Below, piece after piece: positions 46,257 to 58,461 of a stretch of DNA of 64,000 nt. The first letter of the stretch is position 1; every line of letters starts with the position of its first letter. Under the pieces are notes generated by a model. The model worked only from the letters and a program-made list of their open reading frames with translations. It ran no database searches and was not told the origin of the DNA. A program made the position numbers and the translations under genes. Source of the stretch: Gonocerus acuteangulatus (lineage: Eukaryota > Arthropoda > Insecta > Hemiptera > Coreidae); the NCBI GenBank assembly GCA_946811695.1, contig OX328130.1, positions 73,366,853 through 73,430,852 of the forward strand, read 5' to 3'.

Positions 46257-46620
46257 TACTTTGATCTAATTTCGTTCATTCTCGTGTGAATTTTGCAGTC
46301 AAGAGAATTGCTTTGATCTAATTTCGTTCATTCTCGTGTGAATTTTGCAGTCAAGAGAATTGCTTTGATCTAATTTCGTTCATTCTCGTGTGAATTTTGC
46401 AGTCAAGAGAATTGCTTTGATCTAATTTCGTTCATTCTCGTGTGAATTTTGCAGTCAAGAGAATTGCTTTGATCTAATTTCGTTCATTCTCGTGTGAATT
46501 TTGCAGTCAAGAGAATTGCTTTGATCTAATTTCGTTCATTCTCGTGTGAATTTTGCAGTCAAGAGAATTGCTTTGATCTAATTTCGTTCATTCTCGTGTG
46601 AGTTTTGCAGTCAAGAGAAT
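46257..46620. repeat. 52-bp minisatellite, seven units
   Basis: Unit start TTTGATCTAATTTCGTTCAT at 46260, 46312, 46364, 46416, 46468, 46520 and 46572; nearly identical copies (last has GTGAG for GTGAA). Confidence 0.97.
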
Positions 46621-47332
46621 TTCCAAAATGTCAAATATATTAACCAATCAAATATATCTTTTAGTTGTTCTAGTGGGGGCAAAGTGTTCCGTAATTTTTT
46701 TTTATTAGTTATGACAATAATTAGTATTTTACACGTTTCCGGCAGTATTCATATTTATTTTAATTAATTACTGGTCAATGACCAGAAAAAAATACATAGA
46801 AAAAAAAAATAAGGCAAAAAAGAGCTGAATGACCAGTGTTAAAGCCCTAAAAAAAAAACTATTTATGGTTATTTTTTGGAGTTAAAGCATATTGTTTAGG
46901 AAAGCGGCGCACGGTGGGACCAAACAACATTTTGTGTGTCAAAAAAGGCTATAGCCTCTAAATCTTAACATATTTATATGCATTTTAATTAAACATTAAA
47001 ATCCTGATTAGAAAAAAATCAGACTGACTCATCTTCAAAACGGAAATTCATCTTAATTCAAGAATGATATTAATTTAAATAATATAATTTTTGAATGATT
47101 TGGTAATAGATTTCGATTTTTCAAAGTCTAGTCAGAATTTGAATGTTTAATTTAAACTATATCAATGCGCTATTAAGTTAGATGTTCAATTATAAAAGTT
47201 CGTAAATCATTTACACGTAATTTCATAAACAGGGGAATTAAAAAACGAAAATCTGGCTGGACAAAGTTGTTTTAAATTTTATTAACTTTCATTTAAACAA
47301 AGATATATTGATATTGGATAATATGAATATAC
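46621..47332. repeat. Spacer with a diverged copy of the 4.4-4.9 kb repeat
   Basis: ACATCTTCAAAACG-like text, TTTGAATGTTTAATTT, AACAGGGGAA and AAATCTGGC occur in the same order at about 46960-47260 and 4660-4920. Confidence 0.55.
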
Positions 47333-47373
47333 TTAGTTATGCAGCTCCTGTGTGACGGACCTTTTTGCAATTT
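47333..47373 (-). repeat. Solo family-B 5' end
   Basis: Minus strand AGGTCCGTCACACAGGAGCT then GCATAACTAAG. No matching 3' end nearby. Confidence 0.6.
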
Positions 47374-48192
47374 TGCTTAACGGATATTACGCCTTTGATA
47401 AGAGATATTTGCACATGAAATAAGAGAAAATTTATATTTTGGGTAAATATAATTGTTCTTTTCTTTATGGGAAATTCCACAATTTCTTGAGAGTAAGTAA
47501 ATTTTTGCTAGGAAGTAATTTAACTTGAAAACCTAACTGGGTTGGATTTGCGCTCTGCATCTGACGAGGACAAATCATGCTGAGAATTACCAGGTTAAAC
47601 ACCGAAGCTAGTTACAGTCATCTCACTCTGATGTTAGTTCCGGCTGTAGACGTCAATAGAAACTACGGTAGGACTGTTTGGACTCAGCATGAGCCACTGG
47701 TTACCAACAGCTGATAGGATTTGAGTAGCAACCAGTGGATTGTTTGGTACTACCACCAGACTATGGGTTTACGCCAGGGCTGATATTAAGCTGTCTGCCA
47801 CGTGCTCAGGCAATTCTGAAACTTACTTGGTTCATTGTTTAAAAAAATGTCTAAAATATTCTTTAAATTTTATGAACATTAAATGGACTTCATCTTGACA
47901 AATATAGAACATTGTTTGTTAAAGCGGTTGAAAAGCACTTTCATGTTTGAAAACACTTTAGCAGGATTTTCTCCTGTTTGAGTACTTATACGCCGCGTAC
48001 GCTCATATATTATTTATCTTGTTCATTCATTGCTTTCAACATTTTTTTTTATATAAATATACTTGTATAAAAGAGTTTATTTTTTTAAATCATTTTTATT
48101 ATTTTTATTATTGATGTTAGTAAAAATGTATTTTAAATGTTAATACTATTACAAATAGTGTGTTATTATAAAAGCATAATAATAATAATTTA

Positions 48193-48194
<2 letters not shown>
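47374..48194. other. Spacer
   Basis: Moderately GC-richer stretch at 47530-47810 without a recognised repeat or frame. Confidence 0.35.
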
Positions 48195-48254
<60 letters not shown>

Positions 48255-48655
48255 AAAATTATTATTATTATTATTATTTCATTTTTCTCCAGCGGTGGTA
48301 CTCCTCCTCACTTCTTCCCGGAATATTTCGATGGATTCATCTCCATCTTCTTCAGCCAGGTACTTGTTTCTTCCTCGGTGGTAGCCAAGGGAATGACATT
48401 TTTCTCGATCTGGGCGCCTTTTCTCCCCTCTAGCCACAGTATCGGCGGACGAATGGTGTTGAAGCTCCCTGGTGTAGTTGGGATTCTGTCCGTTGGCAGC
48501 GCTGATGGTCTTGCGTCTTTTTTTCTTTTTTTTTTTTCTCCTCCTGCTTCTATTTTCCTCGCCGTAATGAATTCCGCTGGGAGATGAATCCCAACGACGA
48601 AAAATAACATCAAACATATAAAACCTTACGGCGAGGAAAATAGAAGCAGGAGGAG

Positions 48656-48692
<37 letters not shown>

Positions 48693-48941
48693 CGCAAGAC
48701 CATCAGCGCTGCCAACGGACAGAATCCCAACTACACCAGGGACCTTCAACACCATTCGTCCGCAGATACTGCGGCTAGAGGGGAGAAAAGGCGCCCAGGT
48801 CGAGAAAAATGTCATTCCCTTGGCTACCACCGAGGAAGAAACAAGTACCTGGATGAAGAAGATGGAGATGAATCCAATGGCTGAAGAAAAATGCCGTTCC
48901 ATCTAAAAATACTATCCCAGCGACGAAAAATAACATCAAAC

Positions 48942-49004
<63 letters not shown>
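48195..49004. mobile_element. PLE-derived 3' palindrome between (TA)n arrays
   Basis: (TA)n at 48195-48250 and 48944-49004 enclose two inverted copies of a longer PLE 3' part, centred near 48610. Text such as ATCAGCGCTGCCAACGG, CACCATTCGTCCG and CCGAGGAAGAAACAAGTACC appears in both arms. The right arm has a 30-base poly-A insertion-type run and lost part of the hammerhead-like core; the left arm keeps it. Confidence 0.75.
48322..48355 (-). ncRNA. Hammerhead-like core
   Basis: Minus strand CTGAAGA, GATGGA/TCCATC, GAAA, TATT followed by CCGGG, with CCTGG before the core (stem I possible). Confidence 0.52.
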
Positions 49005-49009
<5 letters not shown>

Positions 49010-49245
49010 ATGCTGAATTTCTAATATTAAAATTATTCATATAAAAAAGTAAATGAGAAATATAAATCTGGTCGTTTGTTATTTTTAATAAACGAAGATC
49101 TGGTGATATTTTGTAATTATGAGCTAACAATAAAACAAGTATCGATTATTTTGATCATTTAGAATTTTAGAATGTAATGATAGTAAACTAGATATATTTG
49201 CATATAGGTTAAAGTAATTAGTTCCTGAGTTTGAATTAACTACGC
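49005..49245. other. AT-rich spacer
   Basis: Nothing recognised. Confidence 0.4.
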
Positions 49246-49435
49246 GAGGGTCTCCCAGTGGATTAGTGGCTAACGCCTTGAATTCTCATGCGGGAGATGG
49301 TGAGTTCGAGTCACACCGGTAGCTGGGAGTTTTCTTATTTCGGGGGCCTTTGAGAAAATTCTGCAGGCTGTACCATAGATGTTGGCCCCAATGGCCCAGA
49401 TGTCGGTGAGCAGCAAAAAAATAAAGAATAAAATG
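49246..49435 (+). mobile_element. tRNA-derived SINE, family S1, copy d (diverged)
   Basis: Head AGGGTCTCCCAGTGG, B box GAGTTCGAGTCAC (altered), body TTTTCTTATTTCGGGG, end AGATGTCGGTGAGCAGC and A-rich tail. Confidence 0.75.
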
Positions 49436-50114
49436 AAAATTATGCGGTTAAAAAAAAAGCACCGAGGGGTGGTTTTATATCTCTTTGGACTGCATTGTGT
49501 TTGAATAAGACGACGGAAGCGCATATAGGTTTATGAGTGTGTGTGTATTTTTGTGATTGTGGGTCTGTTGAGACTATACTCCCCAAAACGTTTGTTCTTT
49601 TGACTTGAAACTTAGTTATGTAAAATAAGTAAAAAAAATAGATGTTGGTGAAGGTTGGAGATCAACAGAATTATTTCTGAACTATCTAGCTGGTAGTACA
49701 GTGGAACATGGATTATTCGAACTTCGATAATTCGAAATCGCCTTTAATTCGAGTATTTCTCTCGGTCCCTAGAATTTAGGGCATAAACAATGTAAAAAAA
49801 TCGTGGTTAATTCGAATAAAATGTTGGATAATTCGAAGTTTATACGAGTCTGTACCTCGAATGGGAAGTGGACAAGAGGCGGTCGATCTTAAATCTTGTG
49901 AAAATATTCCCCCTTCGGGAAAAGCGGATGATAAGATAAGGATATAGGGATTCCTGTACAAGAAGCGCGGTGGTCTCATAGTCTAGTTCTTGGCCTCTAG
50001 TTCTGCAAAGTGCTGCGTCGCGCTTCCTTCCTTCCCCGGGTTGTTATAATACCATCGTGTCCTTTTTTGCTAGAATTCCCTTCCACCATCCTTCCGATCT
50101 TCATTGTGTATTAA

Positions 50115-50858
50115 GATATAAGTGAATCAGTGCCTAGATCTGCTGTATTGTTTGTACGTTGAATTTCCGGTGTACAGTGCAGTTCTGTAGTTGTTGATTT
50201 AAGATGTCGAAGCCTAGAAGTTATAAGTGAATCAGTGCCTAGATCTGCTGTATTGTTTGTACGTTGAATTTCCGGTGTACAGTGCAGTTCTGTGAGTTGT
50301 TGATTTAAGATGTCGAAGCCAAGAAGTTATAAGTGAATCAGGGCCTAGATCTGCTGTATTGTTTGTACGTTGAATTTCCGGTGTACAGTGCAGTTCTGTG
50401 AGTTGTTGATTTAAGATGTCGAAGCCTAGAAGTTATAAGTGAATCAGGGCCTAGATCTGCTGTATTGTTTGTACGTTGAATTTCCGGTGTACAGTGCAGT
50501 TCTGTGAGTTGTTGATTTAAGATGTCGAAGCCTAGAAGTTATAAGTGAATCAGGGCCTAGATCTGCTGTATTGTTTGTACGTTGAATTTCCGGCGTGCAG
50601 TGCAGTTCTGTGAGTTGTTGATTTAAGATGTCGAAGCCTAGAAGTTATAAGTGAATCAGGGCCTAGATCTGCTGTATTGTTTGTACGTTGAATTTCCGGC
50701 GTGCAGTGCAGTTCTATGAGTTGTTGATTTAAGATGTCGAAGCCTAGAAGTTATAAGTGAATCAGGGCCTAGATCTGCTGTATTGTTTGTACGTTGAATT
50801 TCCGGCGTGCAGTGCAGTTCTGTGAGTTGTTGATTTAAGATGTCGAAGCCAAGAAGTT
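50115..50858 (+). repeat. 106-bp minisatellite around the pogo transposase start codon, seven units
   Basis: The anchor TATAAGTGAATCAG recurs at 50117, 50222, 50328, 50434, 50540, 50646 and 50752, with a final partial match at 50858 (spacing 105, then 106). Each unit ends ATGTCGAAGCC(T/A)AGAAG, so it contains the transposase start codon and its first seven or so codons, followed by a TGA. Confidence 0.95.
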
Positions 50859-50968
50859 ATAAAACTTTAACATTATCAGAGAACATAGCGATTAAAGAAG
50901 CCGAAAAAGGAATAAAGAAAAAATCTGAAATTGCCAAGGAATTTGTAATTCCTCCTAACACTTTATGA
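50840..50968 (+). pseudogene. Pogo/Tigger transposase N-terminus (CENP-B-type HTH), truncated
   Basis: Reads MSKPRSYKTLTLSENIAIKE, then EAEKGIKKKSEIAKEF and V-I-P-P-N-T-L before TGA. This is the first helix-turn-helix shared by pogo/Tigger transposases and CENP-B (basic N-terminus, L-T-L, K-S-E-I-A-x-E-F, P-x-x-T-L). The second HTH and the DDE domain are missing. 42 codons remain of several hundred. Confidence 0.88.
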
Positions 50969-51338
50969 AAAAATTCTTCCCCATGAAAATGACTTTTTTT
51001 TCACAATAATAGACTTTTATTTTTACTTTTTTGATCAATTATTTATTACTTATGTACGTAATCATTAATTTATGATATGTTTGTTTTTCTTTGAATAAAA
51101 TGCATTATTTTCAAATTAAAAAATGTGAAAATATGAAGTTTGATTTTTAACCCTTAATTTTCGAACTTTTTTAATTCGAAGTTTGGATAATTCGAATTTT
51201 TTTATCGGTCCCTAGGGGTTAGAATTATCCAAGTTCTACTGTATTAGTACAAAAAATGTATAATAACATAAGGAAGGTAACTTGTTAAAAACCTTAGTAG
51301 CAGACAATATAAATTGAAATAAAATTGCATTCATTAAA

Positions 51339-51994
51339 TCTGCTGTCCATTCCCGTGGTACCCACTCCCGTCCCTCCGATCTCTATCCTCCCACTCATAA
51401 AACAGCCTTCTTCGACCGTTCCTTCATCCCCCGAGCCTCCTCCTTCTGGAACTCTATCCCTCTTTCCATTCGACACTCTCCTTCCTTACCTGTCTTTAAA
51501 TCCCGCCTCTTTGCTTTTCTCCTATCCTCCCAGGAAGACGCTTCTTAAAATTTCACCACCAGGAAGACCTGATTACCTTTGTAAATTATATTGCTGTTTT
51601 TTTCTCGTGTTTATGCATTTTCTTAGTTTATATCTTTTTATAGCCCCCATTCCTTTAATATTTATTCAACTTTTTAATATTTATTTGTTTATTTAAACTC
51701 TTTAATTTTATTCCCATCCCCCTCTGAACATTGTATCATCATTGCCCCATTCCAATGAATGTACATATTTACTTATATTTCATTTTATTATTTAAGGCTT
51801 CACATATAATATTTGTATTAGTTGCTTTCTTTGTTTTGTTCTTTTATACTTTAGTTTTTCTTTATTCATATTTATATTTTTAGGTTAATTTCTTTATTGT
51901 TTATTTTGTACTTATTTTTATTCTTATGGGACGAAGTCCCAGAATAAAGTTTTTTTTTCATTCATTCATTCATTCATTCATTCATTCATTCATA
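51339..51994 (+). pseudogene. CR1/L2-like LINE, 3' end with ORF2 C-terminus and (ATTC)n tail
   Basis: The frame 51339-51548 includes RPSDLYPPTHKTAFFDRSF, then P-R-A-S-x-F-W-N-S-I-P and L-P-V-F-K-S-R-L. This matches the conserved extreme C-terminus of CR1/L2/RTE-like LINE proteins (THT-x-x-F-x-x-S-F-x-P-R-x-x-x-L-W-N-S-L-P). A 400-bp AT-rich 3'UTR follows, ending in a hairpin TGGGAC-GAA-GTCCCA at about 51927, AATAAAG, poly-T and nine or so ATTC units (51957-51994). A 3' hairpin plus a short tandem tail is typical of that clade. Confidence 0.82.
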
Positions 51995-52930
51995 TTTATT
52001 TTATAAGAAATATATTCATTTCTATAGATAAACATATTTATAAATAAAATTAATTTAATTTTAGAATCGAGTACAAGAATAATGAAGGTTATGTGATGAT
52101 GGAAGAAAATGAGTCAGTGCAGTGTTATCAGTTTTAATTGCACCAATAAAAGCCGGATATCCTATTTGACCTTCATAATAGTCAACACAAATATCGATAA
52201 TTTTCCTTTATTTTATTTATTGTTTGATTACTATTTTCAGAACTAATACTTGTAAGATTATTTCACATAAAAATACTAATTTAAGTAACACTTATAGATT
52301 ATGGATTGGACACTCTTGGCTTACTCAAAAGGTATTTTATGTCAAGAAAATGAACACATTTTGAAGTAATGCTGTATCAACAAACATTTGTTCCAGAAGT
52401 ATAAAATACCGGACTTATACAGAAAAAGCCCTAGAAAATGACACGACGATGATGGAAAAATGCATACTTCTTCTTCAAACAGGCAATAATATACAATGAC
52501 ATATAGTACTAAAAAAAATATTTAAAAAAAAACAATAAACATTGACAAATAATATATAAAACTAAAAACAACAACTAAATGGAATAACTAAATAAAAATA
52601 TATCAATAAATCAATTAAAAGAAAAGAAACACTAAATAAAAATATATAAAATAATAACAGAATTTTGACATAACATAATAATATTTCAATTGTGCAATTT
52701 GTTCTATCCAGACTAGATTTTTTTAAACCTAAATCTCGGGCAATTAAACCTTTGTAATTTTTTTTCCTTTATAAAAAACATACTGGCGCGCGAAATTTCG
52801 TAAGATAACAAAATTTATTACTTAGTTTGTATAAATATAGTGAGTACTTTATTTTTAATTTTTTTTTTTCTCGACATATCAACAGGGCTAGTAACGTTGG
52901 GCTATCTTCAGGCTACTACCCTTTTATAAT
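51995..52930. other. AT-rich spacer
   Basis: No supported gene or repeat until the 5S-derived SINE tail near 52870. Confidence 0.35.
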
Positions 52931-53034
52931 GCCAACAGCAAGTGGTCGGTCACCCATTCTGGTACTGGCCACGCCTGACGTTGCTTAACTTCGATGATCA
53001 ACGGGAACCGAAGTACTCAACGTGGCTATGGCCG
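52868..53034 (-). mobile_element. 5S rRNA-derived SINE (SINE3-like), copy 1
   Basis: Minus strand 53034-52931 resembles 5S rRNA through internal promoter and beyond: CACGTTGAGTACTTCGGTTC, CGAAGTTAAGCAACGTCAGG (box A and intermediate element), GAATGGGTGACCGACC (box C). The rRNA part stops at about 104 bases instead of about 120. A non-rRNA tail follows: CCTGAAGATAGCCCAACGTT, ACTAGCC, then an A-rich end. The second copy at 58683 has the same 5S-plus-tail order, so these are SINEs, not rRNA genes. Confidence 0.8.
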
Positions 53035-53710
53035 ATTGTGAACTTAATAATTAATTTGAAATTACAGAAGATACATATTAGGACTCATTAAGTAGTAGAG
53101 ATTTACAATTTCCACTTTATATTAACTTCTGGCTGCTCAGGAAATTAAACCCTTAATGGCAAATTTGAGGAAATTAAACCATAACTTGGATATCTCACAT
53201 CCACTCTTATCGATGCATTCTCTTAATTTAACTCTTCGCATTATATCAATATCAAATACAACAGCCATCAAAGAAGTCATCATTTTTCCAAATGTTTTTA
53301 GCAGTATCTGCGTTATTTTGGCGCATTTCAACCTAAGAAGCCGTTCTAAACTAAATGGATATTCCTGTTCCTCTCCGTAATGTACTTGGAGAAGACAGAT
53401 CCATTTTAGTATAATATATAATTGATATGTTATAAAATTATTAAGACTTGAAATATTCTAATTAATTCTGTTCGTTTTTATAGTTGTTTATGTGTGGCGG
53501 TGTTATTTTTCTTCATTTTGTTTTCATATTTATGTTTGTACTATATATGTTCTTGTAGAATTATATTTTTTTCTCTCAACCATGGTTATTAGAATTTTAT
53601 TTTATTCTCTATTTCCATTAAATTTCAGTTTAATATTTTTTCTAGCTATTGTGCGAAGCAGATTTAAATAGATAAAACTAAACCACGTGATTGAATTGCC
53701 TTAAAACAAA

Positions 53711-54952
53711 AAAAGTCCGTCACGCAGGAGCTGCATAACTAAGCACTTTCCTCAGAATTTGAGTAGTGTAGATTGCTTTCCAGAACAATTTGCTTAAAAT
53801 ATCCTACATAAATAAAATAAAAACATAAATAGTTCTCTTTTAAATTTGTAATGAGTAACTGATCAATTAATAATTTGCTTCCAGAGTTATGTTTACACAT
53901 GGTACCTATTACACTTCGTAATAAATACAAAAAACCTCATATTATCCTATTTTGATCTAACGCAGGAACAGGATACAGTCACTCTAGTGGTAGAAAGCGC
54001 TCCTTGCGGCGGCTTTGTGAACCTACGTCTGACGGGCTTTTCTATTGAAATATATTACAAATTAAACCCCCGCTTTCCGATTGACCGATTCAGCTCATTT
54101 CTACAACACTTCTTTCTCATGAGTTACCCACGACGTATACCGCGTTTCGTTACAATACAGCAGAAATTACGACCGGTATGAGTATATTAAGAATTTGGGT
54201 CAGGAGTAAACCCCCCCTTCTAATGATCCGATTTAGTTTATTTTTACAACACATATTTACCTGTAGATTACCACTACGAATGCCGAGTTTCGTCGAAATA
54301 TACCAAAAATCACTGCTGGTAGTGGCGAATTGGTATTGTGGGTCCGGAGTAAACCCCCCCCCCTCCTAATGAACCTATTTAGTTTATTTTTACAACAGTT
54401 ATTTACCTGTGGATTACCACTACGAATACCGAGTTCCGTTGAAATATACCAAAAATCACGGCTGGTAGTGGCGAATTGGTATTGTGGGTCAGGAGTAAAC
54501 CCCCCCTTCTAATGAACCGATTTAGTTCATTTTTATATCTCACTTTTCTCTCTATATTACCACTACGAATACCTAGTTTCGTTGAAATATAACAAATATT
54601 ACGGCTGACATAGTCAAATTAGTGTTTTGGGTTCGGGGTAAACCCCCCCTTCCGGTGGACCGACTTTGGTGGTTAACGAACTCGTTCAATCGTTTGCTAA
54701 TTGAATGCTATATACCAAGTTTCGTGACGAAAAAACAAAAACTCTGGCCGCTATCGTGTTAACAGACACATATATATGTATATATATATGCATATATATA
54801 TATATATATATATATAGATATATATAAATTTTAACGGGGGTCATTTTCGGTGTCTACTAGGTAGGATCGATAAAGATTTGAAGAAATTTTTCAAAAATTC
54901 CGTCATGAGTCCAACCTCAATAGCTACTTTCCTTCGGAGGAAAGTGCTAAAA
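53711..54952 (+). mobile_element. Family-B element B4
   Basis: 5' end AAAAGTCCGTCACGCAGGAG, then AAGCACTTTCCTCAG; internal repeats with AACCCCCCC, TAGTTTATTTTTACAAC and GGCTGGTAGTGGCGAATTGG; GTGTTAACAGACACA, an interrupted (TA)n at 54766-54826, and a 3' hairpin with GTGCTAAAA at 54952. Complete. Confidence 0.8.
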
Positions 54953-55239
54953 GTGTCTTCTTAAAATAAAATAAACTCTAATATTTTGGTTAAAATTAAA
55001 CGAACCCAATCTTTAAAACACCGTCTTGTGCCATTCGAGGATGGTAATATAATTGCTGAAACCTGAACTTTAAAGGCCGAAAATATCTTCTTTCGAATAG
55101 TTACCTTCCACTTACTGCGATTTTTAAACCATTTTGAACGTCAACATATTTTTGAGATTTTTTTTTTTTTTTTTTTTTTTTTTTCAGAAGATCAACAAAA
55201 GGACAAAGGGGAGAGTCAGGTAATAATGGTCAGTCATTA
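54953..55239. other. Spacer
   Basis: AT-rich with a T23 run near 55161; nothing recognised. Confidence 0.4.
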
Positions 55240-55500
55240 AATGTCTTATTTTTGGCTAATTTGCGGTCAGAGGATTTTATTATGTTCACGTCAGGTAGAG
55301 GTCCTTGAGCTGCAGTTTTTGCTAGTAAGTCTATGAAATGCCTTCATATCCAGGTAACCAAAACATCGTGATTTGTTTGTTCTTTTCTTGTAGTCTTAAC
55401 GAGGGCCACGTCAAAACTGAAGATCATCTACATAGTAACGAGGTCATTAAGAAGAAAATTGTACATAGTACAATTGCTTTCAGTAAACCAATACCACAGC
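55240..55500 (-). pseudogene. LINE RNase H fragment, second copy
   Basis: Minus strand QITMFWLPGYEG matches the LINE RNase H block at 6990-7020, followed in a nearby frame by D-L-L-A-K-T-A-A-Q-G-P. Several frameshifts and stops. Inserted or left between two family-B elements. Confidence 0.55.
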
Positions 55501-55504
55501 TTAC

Positions 55505-55638
55505 TTTTAGCACTTTCCTCCGAAGGAAAGTAGCTATTGAGGTTGGACACATGACGGAATTTTTCAAAAATTTCTTCAAATCTTTATCGATCCTACCTAG
55601 TAGACACCGAAAATGACCCCCGTTAAAATTTATATATA

Positions 55639-55700
<62 letters not shown>

Positions 55701-56738
55701 TGTTAACACGATAGCGGCCAGAGTTTTTGTTTTTTCGTCACGAATCTTGGTATATAGCATTCAATTAGCAAACGATTGAACGAGTTCGTTAACCACCAAA
55801 ATCGGTCCACCGGAAGGGGGGGTTTACCCCGAACCCAAAACACTAATTTGACCATGCCAGCCGTAGTTTTCGTTATATTTCAACGAAACTTGGTATTCGT
55901 AGTGGTAATATAGAGAGAAAAGTGAGATATAAAAATGAACTAAATCGGTTCATAAGGAGGGGGGGTTTACTCCGGACCGACAATACCAATTCGCCACTAC
56001 CAGCTGTGATTTTTGGTATATTTTGACGAAACTCGGTATTCATAGTGGTAATCTACAGGTAAATATGTGTTGTAAAAATAAACTAAATCGGTTCATTAGG
56101 AGGGGGGTTTACTCCGGACCCACAATACCAATTCGCCACTACCAACCGTGATTTTTGGTATATTTCGACGAAACTCGGTATTCGTAGTGGTAACCTACAG
56201 GTAAATATGTGTTGTAAAAATAAACTAAATCGGTTCTTTAGGAGGGGGGGGGGGGGGTTTACTCCGGACCCAAATTACTAATATACTCATACTGGTCGTA
56301 ATTTCTGCTTTATTGTAACGAAACGCGGTATACGTCGTGGGTAACTCATGAGAAAGAAGTGTTGTAAAAATGAGCTGAATCGGTCAATCGGAAAGGGGGG
56401 TTTACTTTGTAATATATTTCAATAGAAAAGGCAGCTAGACGTAGGTTCACAAAGGCGCCGCAAGGAGGGACTGTTTCCGGTTCCTGCGTTAGATCAAAAT
56501 ACGATAATATGAGGTTTTTTGTATTTATTACGTAGTGTAGTAGGTACCATGTGTAAACATAACTCTGGAAGCAAATTAATAATTTATCAGTTACTCATTA
56601 CAAAATTAAAAGAGAACTATTCATGTTTTTATTTTATTTATGTAGGATATTTTAAGCAAATTGTTCTGGAAAGCAGTCTACACTACCCAAATTCTGAGGA
56701 AAGTGCTTAGTTATGCAGCTCCTGCGTGACGGACTTTT
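55505..56738 (-). mobile_element. Family-B element B5
   Basis: Minus strand from 56738: AAAAGTCCGTCACGCAGGAG and AAGCACTTTCCTCAG; 142-bp-type repeats with a G13 run near 56242; (TA)n at 55630-55696; hairpin and GTGCTAAAA at 55505. Complete, lying tail to tail with B4. Confidence 0.8.
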
Positions 56739-57212
56739 ATTAAATGGATTTACTTGGATTAACGGATAATATTTCAATATTTTACGTTGTAAATGAAATA
56801 TCAATGCAATATTTATTAACATATAACCAGAAAACAGTGTTACCTAACACAACAAGAATAATGTTGAGCTAGTCATTGTTCACCTGAAGGGAAATGGCCT
56901 AGCGAACAGGAGGCGGAAAGTAGAATTACCAACTTCCGGAAGTCTGCTATCGAGTGACAGCACTTCCGCCGGCAAAGCTATCTTCCATCGACATCATCAT
57001 CAACAGCAGCAAAAGGGACTTCGACAGCTTTAGAGAATACATCTAACAAGGATGCGGGCTATGTCATGACAGGAGAGCCTTTCACTTAAGCTGTTTGTGA
57101 AAAGTCATACTAGCAGGAATTGTGTCATCTTAGCGCGTTTCTGTAAATATTTCTTGTATCATTGGAAATGCCTGGAATAGAAAAAGAATCCCCCCCCCAA
57201 AAAAAAACTAAC
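56739..57212. other. Spacer with a degenerate family-A 5' end
   Basis: AAAAGTCATACTAGCAGGAA then TCATCTTAGCGCG at 57100-57145 is a diverged solo family-A head. Nothing else recognised. Confidence 0.45.
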
Positions 57213-57519
57213 GTATTGGGCCAAGTTTTAGGCTCTTAATACCTTGTCAAGAACCTAATAGTACCCTCTCACTTATTTTAGACCACTAACACGATCGGAT
57301 TTATTATAAAATGTCTGCCATTCGGGTAACGATTCAAGATTATTATAAGCTCTTTAATGACTTAAAACGATCGGATTTTTATGAACTTTATGTAAGTTAA
57401 AGCGGCCACGGCCGTACGTAAGTTGTCGAAAACTGGCCGAGTTTGAATTGTAGAAATAAGTGAGAGGGTATAATTAGGTTCATGACAAGGTATTAAGAGC
57501 CTAAAACCTGGCCCAATAC
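57213..57519. mobile_element. MITE with about 63-bp inverted ends
   Basis: GTATTGGGCCAAGTTTTAGG at 57213 and its complement ending at 57519 match over about 63 bp (through CTCTCACTTATTT). The interior has two ACGATCGGATTT motifs. No coding sequence. Confidence 0.8.
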
Positions 57520-58079
57520 TATGATATCATAACTTTCGTAGGCTAACTGTTTTGGGAGGGACCTGGAACTTGGCCTCTTTTTTCAACGTCAAGTTGTAGG
57601 GTATATCAATAGTTTTTGAAAGTGAATTTTGAGTTGGCGGAGTAAATGTTTGGCTTGAGAAGTATGGTGCGGGGGCTTTCTCTTCCAAGGTCCTGAAACT
57701 GAGACATCCGAATTTTAAGCAAAGAATATTCTGAAGGAGACCGCCCTAGCAAAAATTCCATATTTTAGAACCATTATAAAAGGCAGATTATTAACATTTC
57801 GAATAGGCGATTTATACGTAAACAGATTTCCTGTCCAATATCAAGGGAAAAAAATATATAGAAAAATCTATAAAAAAAAAAAAAAAAAAATTCACAAAAG
57901 TGAAAAAAAACTATAAATGTTTACCTGGAAGCTTGGGCTTATTTTTATTTATTTAGTTGAAGAGTTACTGTCTTAAATACAAATTCGGAAAAAACAATAA
58001 AAATCTAGCTTCCAACACCTGTGCAATGTGCATATCAAACATTTGAATTCTTTAATTATTTGTTTTATTTTTTTGTTAA

Positions 58080-58255
58080 ATCTAACATTAAATATTTTAA
58101 ACGTTAAAGTAGCGTTTTTCACACAAATTCCATCCATAAAACAGATAAAATGGTAGGAGGATTCTCATGGTTAAAGAACTTGGACTTTTAAACCATACAT
58201 ACTGAATTCCATGAAAATCGGACTATTTTTGAGCTTGTAGGAAGGCGAACAGACA

Positions 58256-58335
<80 letters not shown>

Positions 58336-58461
58336 AATTTTAACGGGGGTCATTTTCGGTGTCTACTAGGTAGGATGGATAAAGATTTGAGGAAATTTTT
58401 TAAAAATTCCGTCATGAGTGCAACCTCAATAGCTACTTTCCTTCGGAGGAAAGTGCTAAAA
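58080..58461 (+). mobile_element. Chimeric element: family-A middle joined to family-B 3' tail at (TA)n
   Basis: Left of the TA tract (58257-58336) stands family-A text (ATGAAAATCGGACTATTTTT, GCGAACAGACATG). Right of it is the full family-B tail (AACGGGGGTCATTTTCGG, GTCTACTAGGTAGGAT, hairpin, GTGCTAAAA at 58461). Confidence 0.75.

Larger units (their letters stand above)
49699..51241 (+). mobile_element. Tigger/pogo-type DNA transposon derivative, TA flanks
   Basis: Ends CAGTGGAACATGGATTATTC and the complement ending ATCCAAGTTCTACTG, with a TA on each side (49697-49698 and 51242-51243), as for the Tc1/mariner-pogo superfamily. The inner ends carry TTCGAATT/AATTCGAA motifs. It holds a 106-bp minisatellite and a short N-terminal transposase remnant; the catalytic domain is deleted, so it depended on a partner element. 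Confidence 0.9.

Noticed and set aside
48279..48902. 207-codon minus-strand frame with a Lys/Arg-rich stretch
   Set aside because: It crosses the poly-A/poly-T runs and both arms of the PLE palindrome; not a continuous gene.
51325..51696. 123-codon Pro-rich frame
   Set aside because: Frame-shifted shadow of the LINE C-terminus read in the adjacent frame from 51339.
52931..53034. Functional 5S rRNA gene
   Set aside because: Truncated at about 104 bases, diverged, no proper T-run terminator, followed by the same non-rRNA tail as a second copy.
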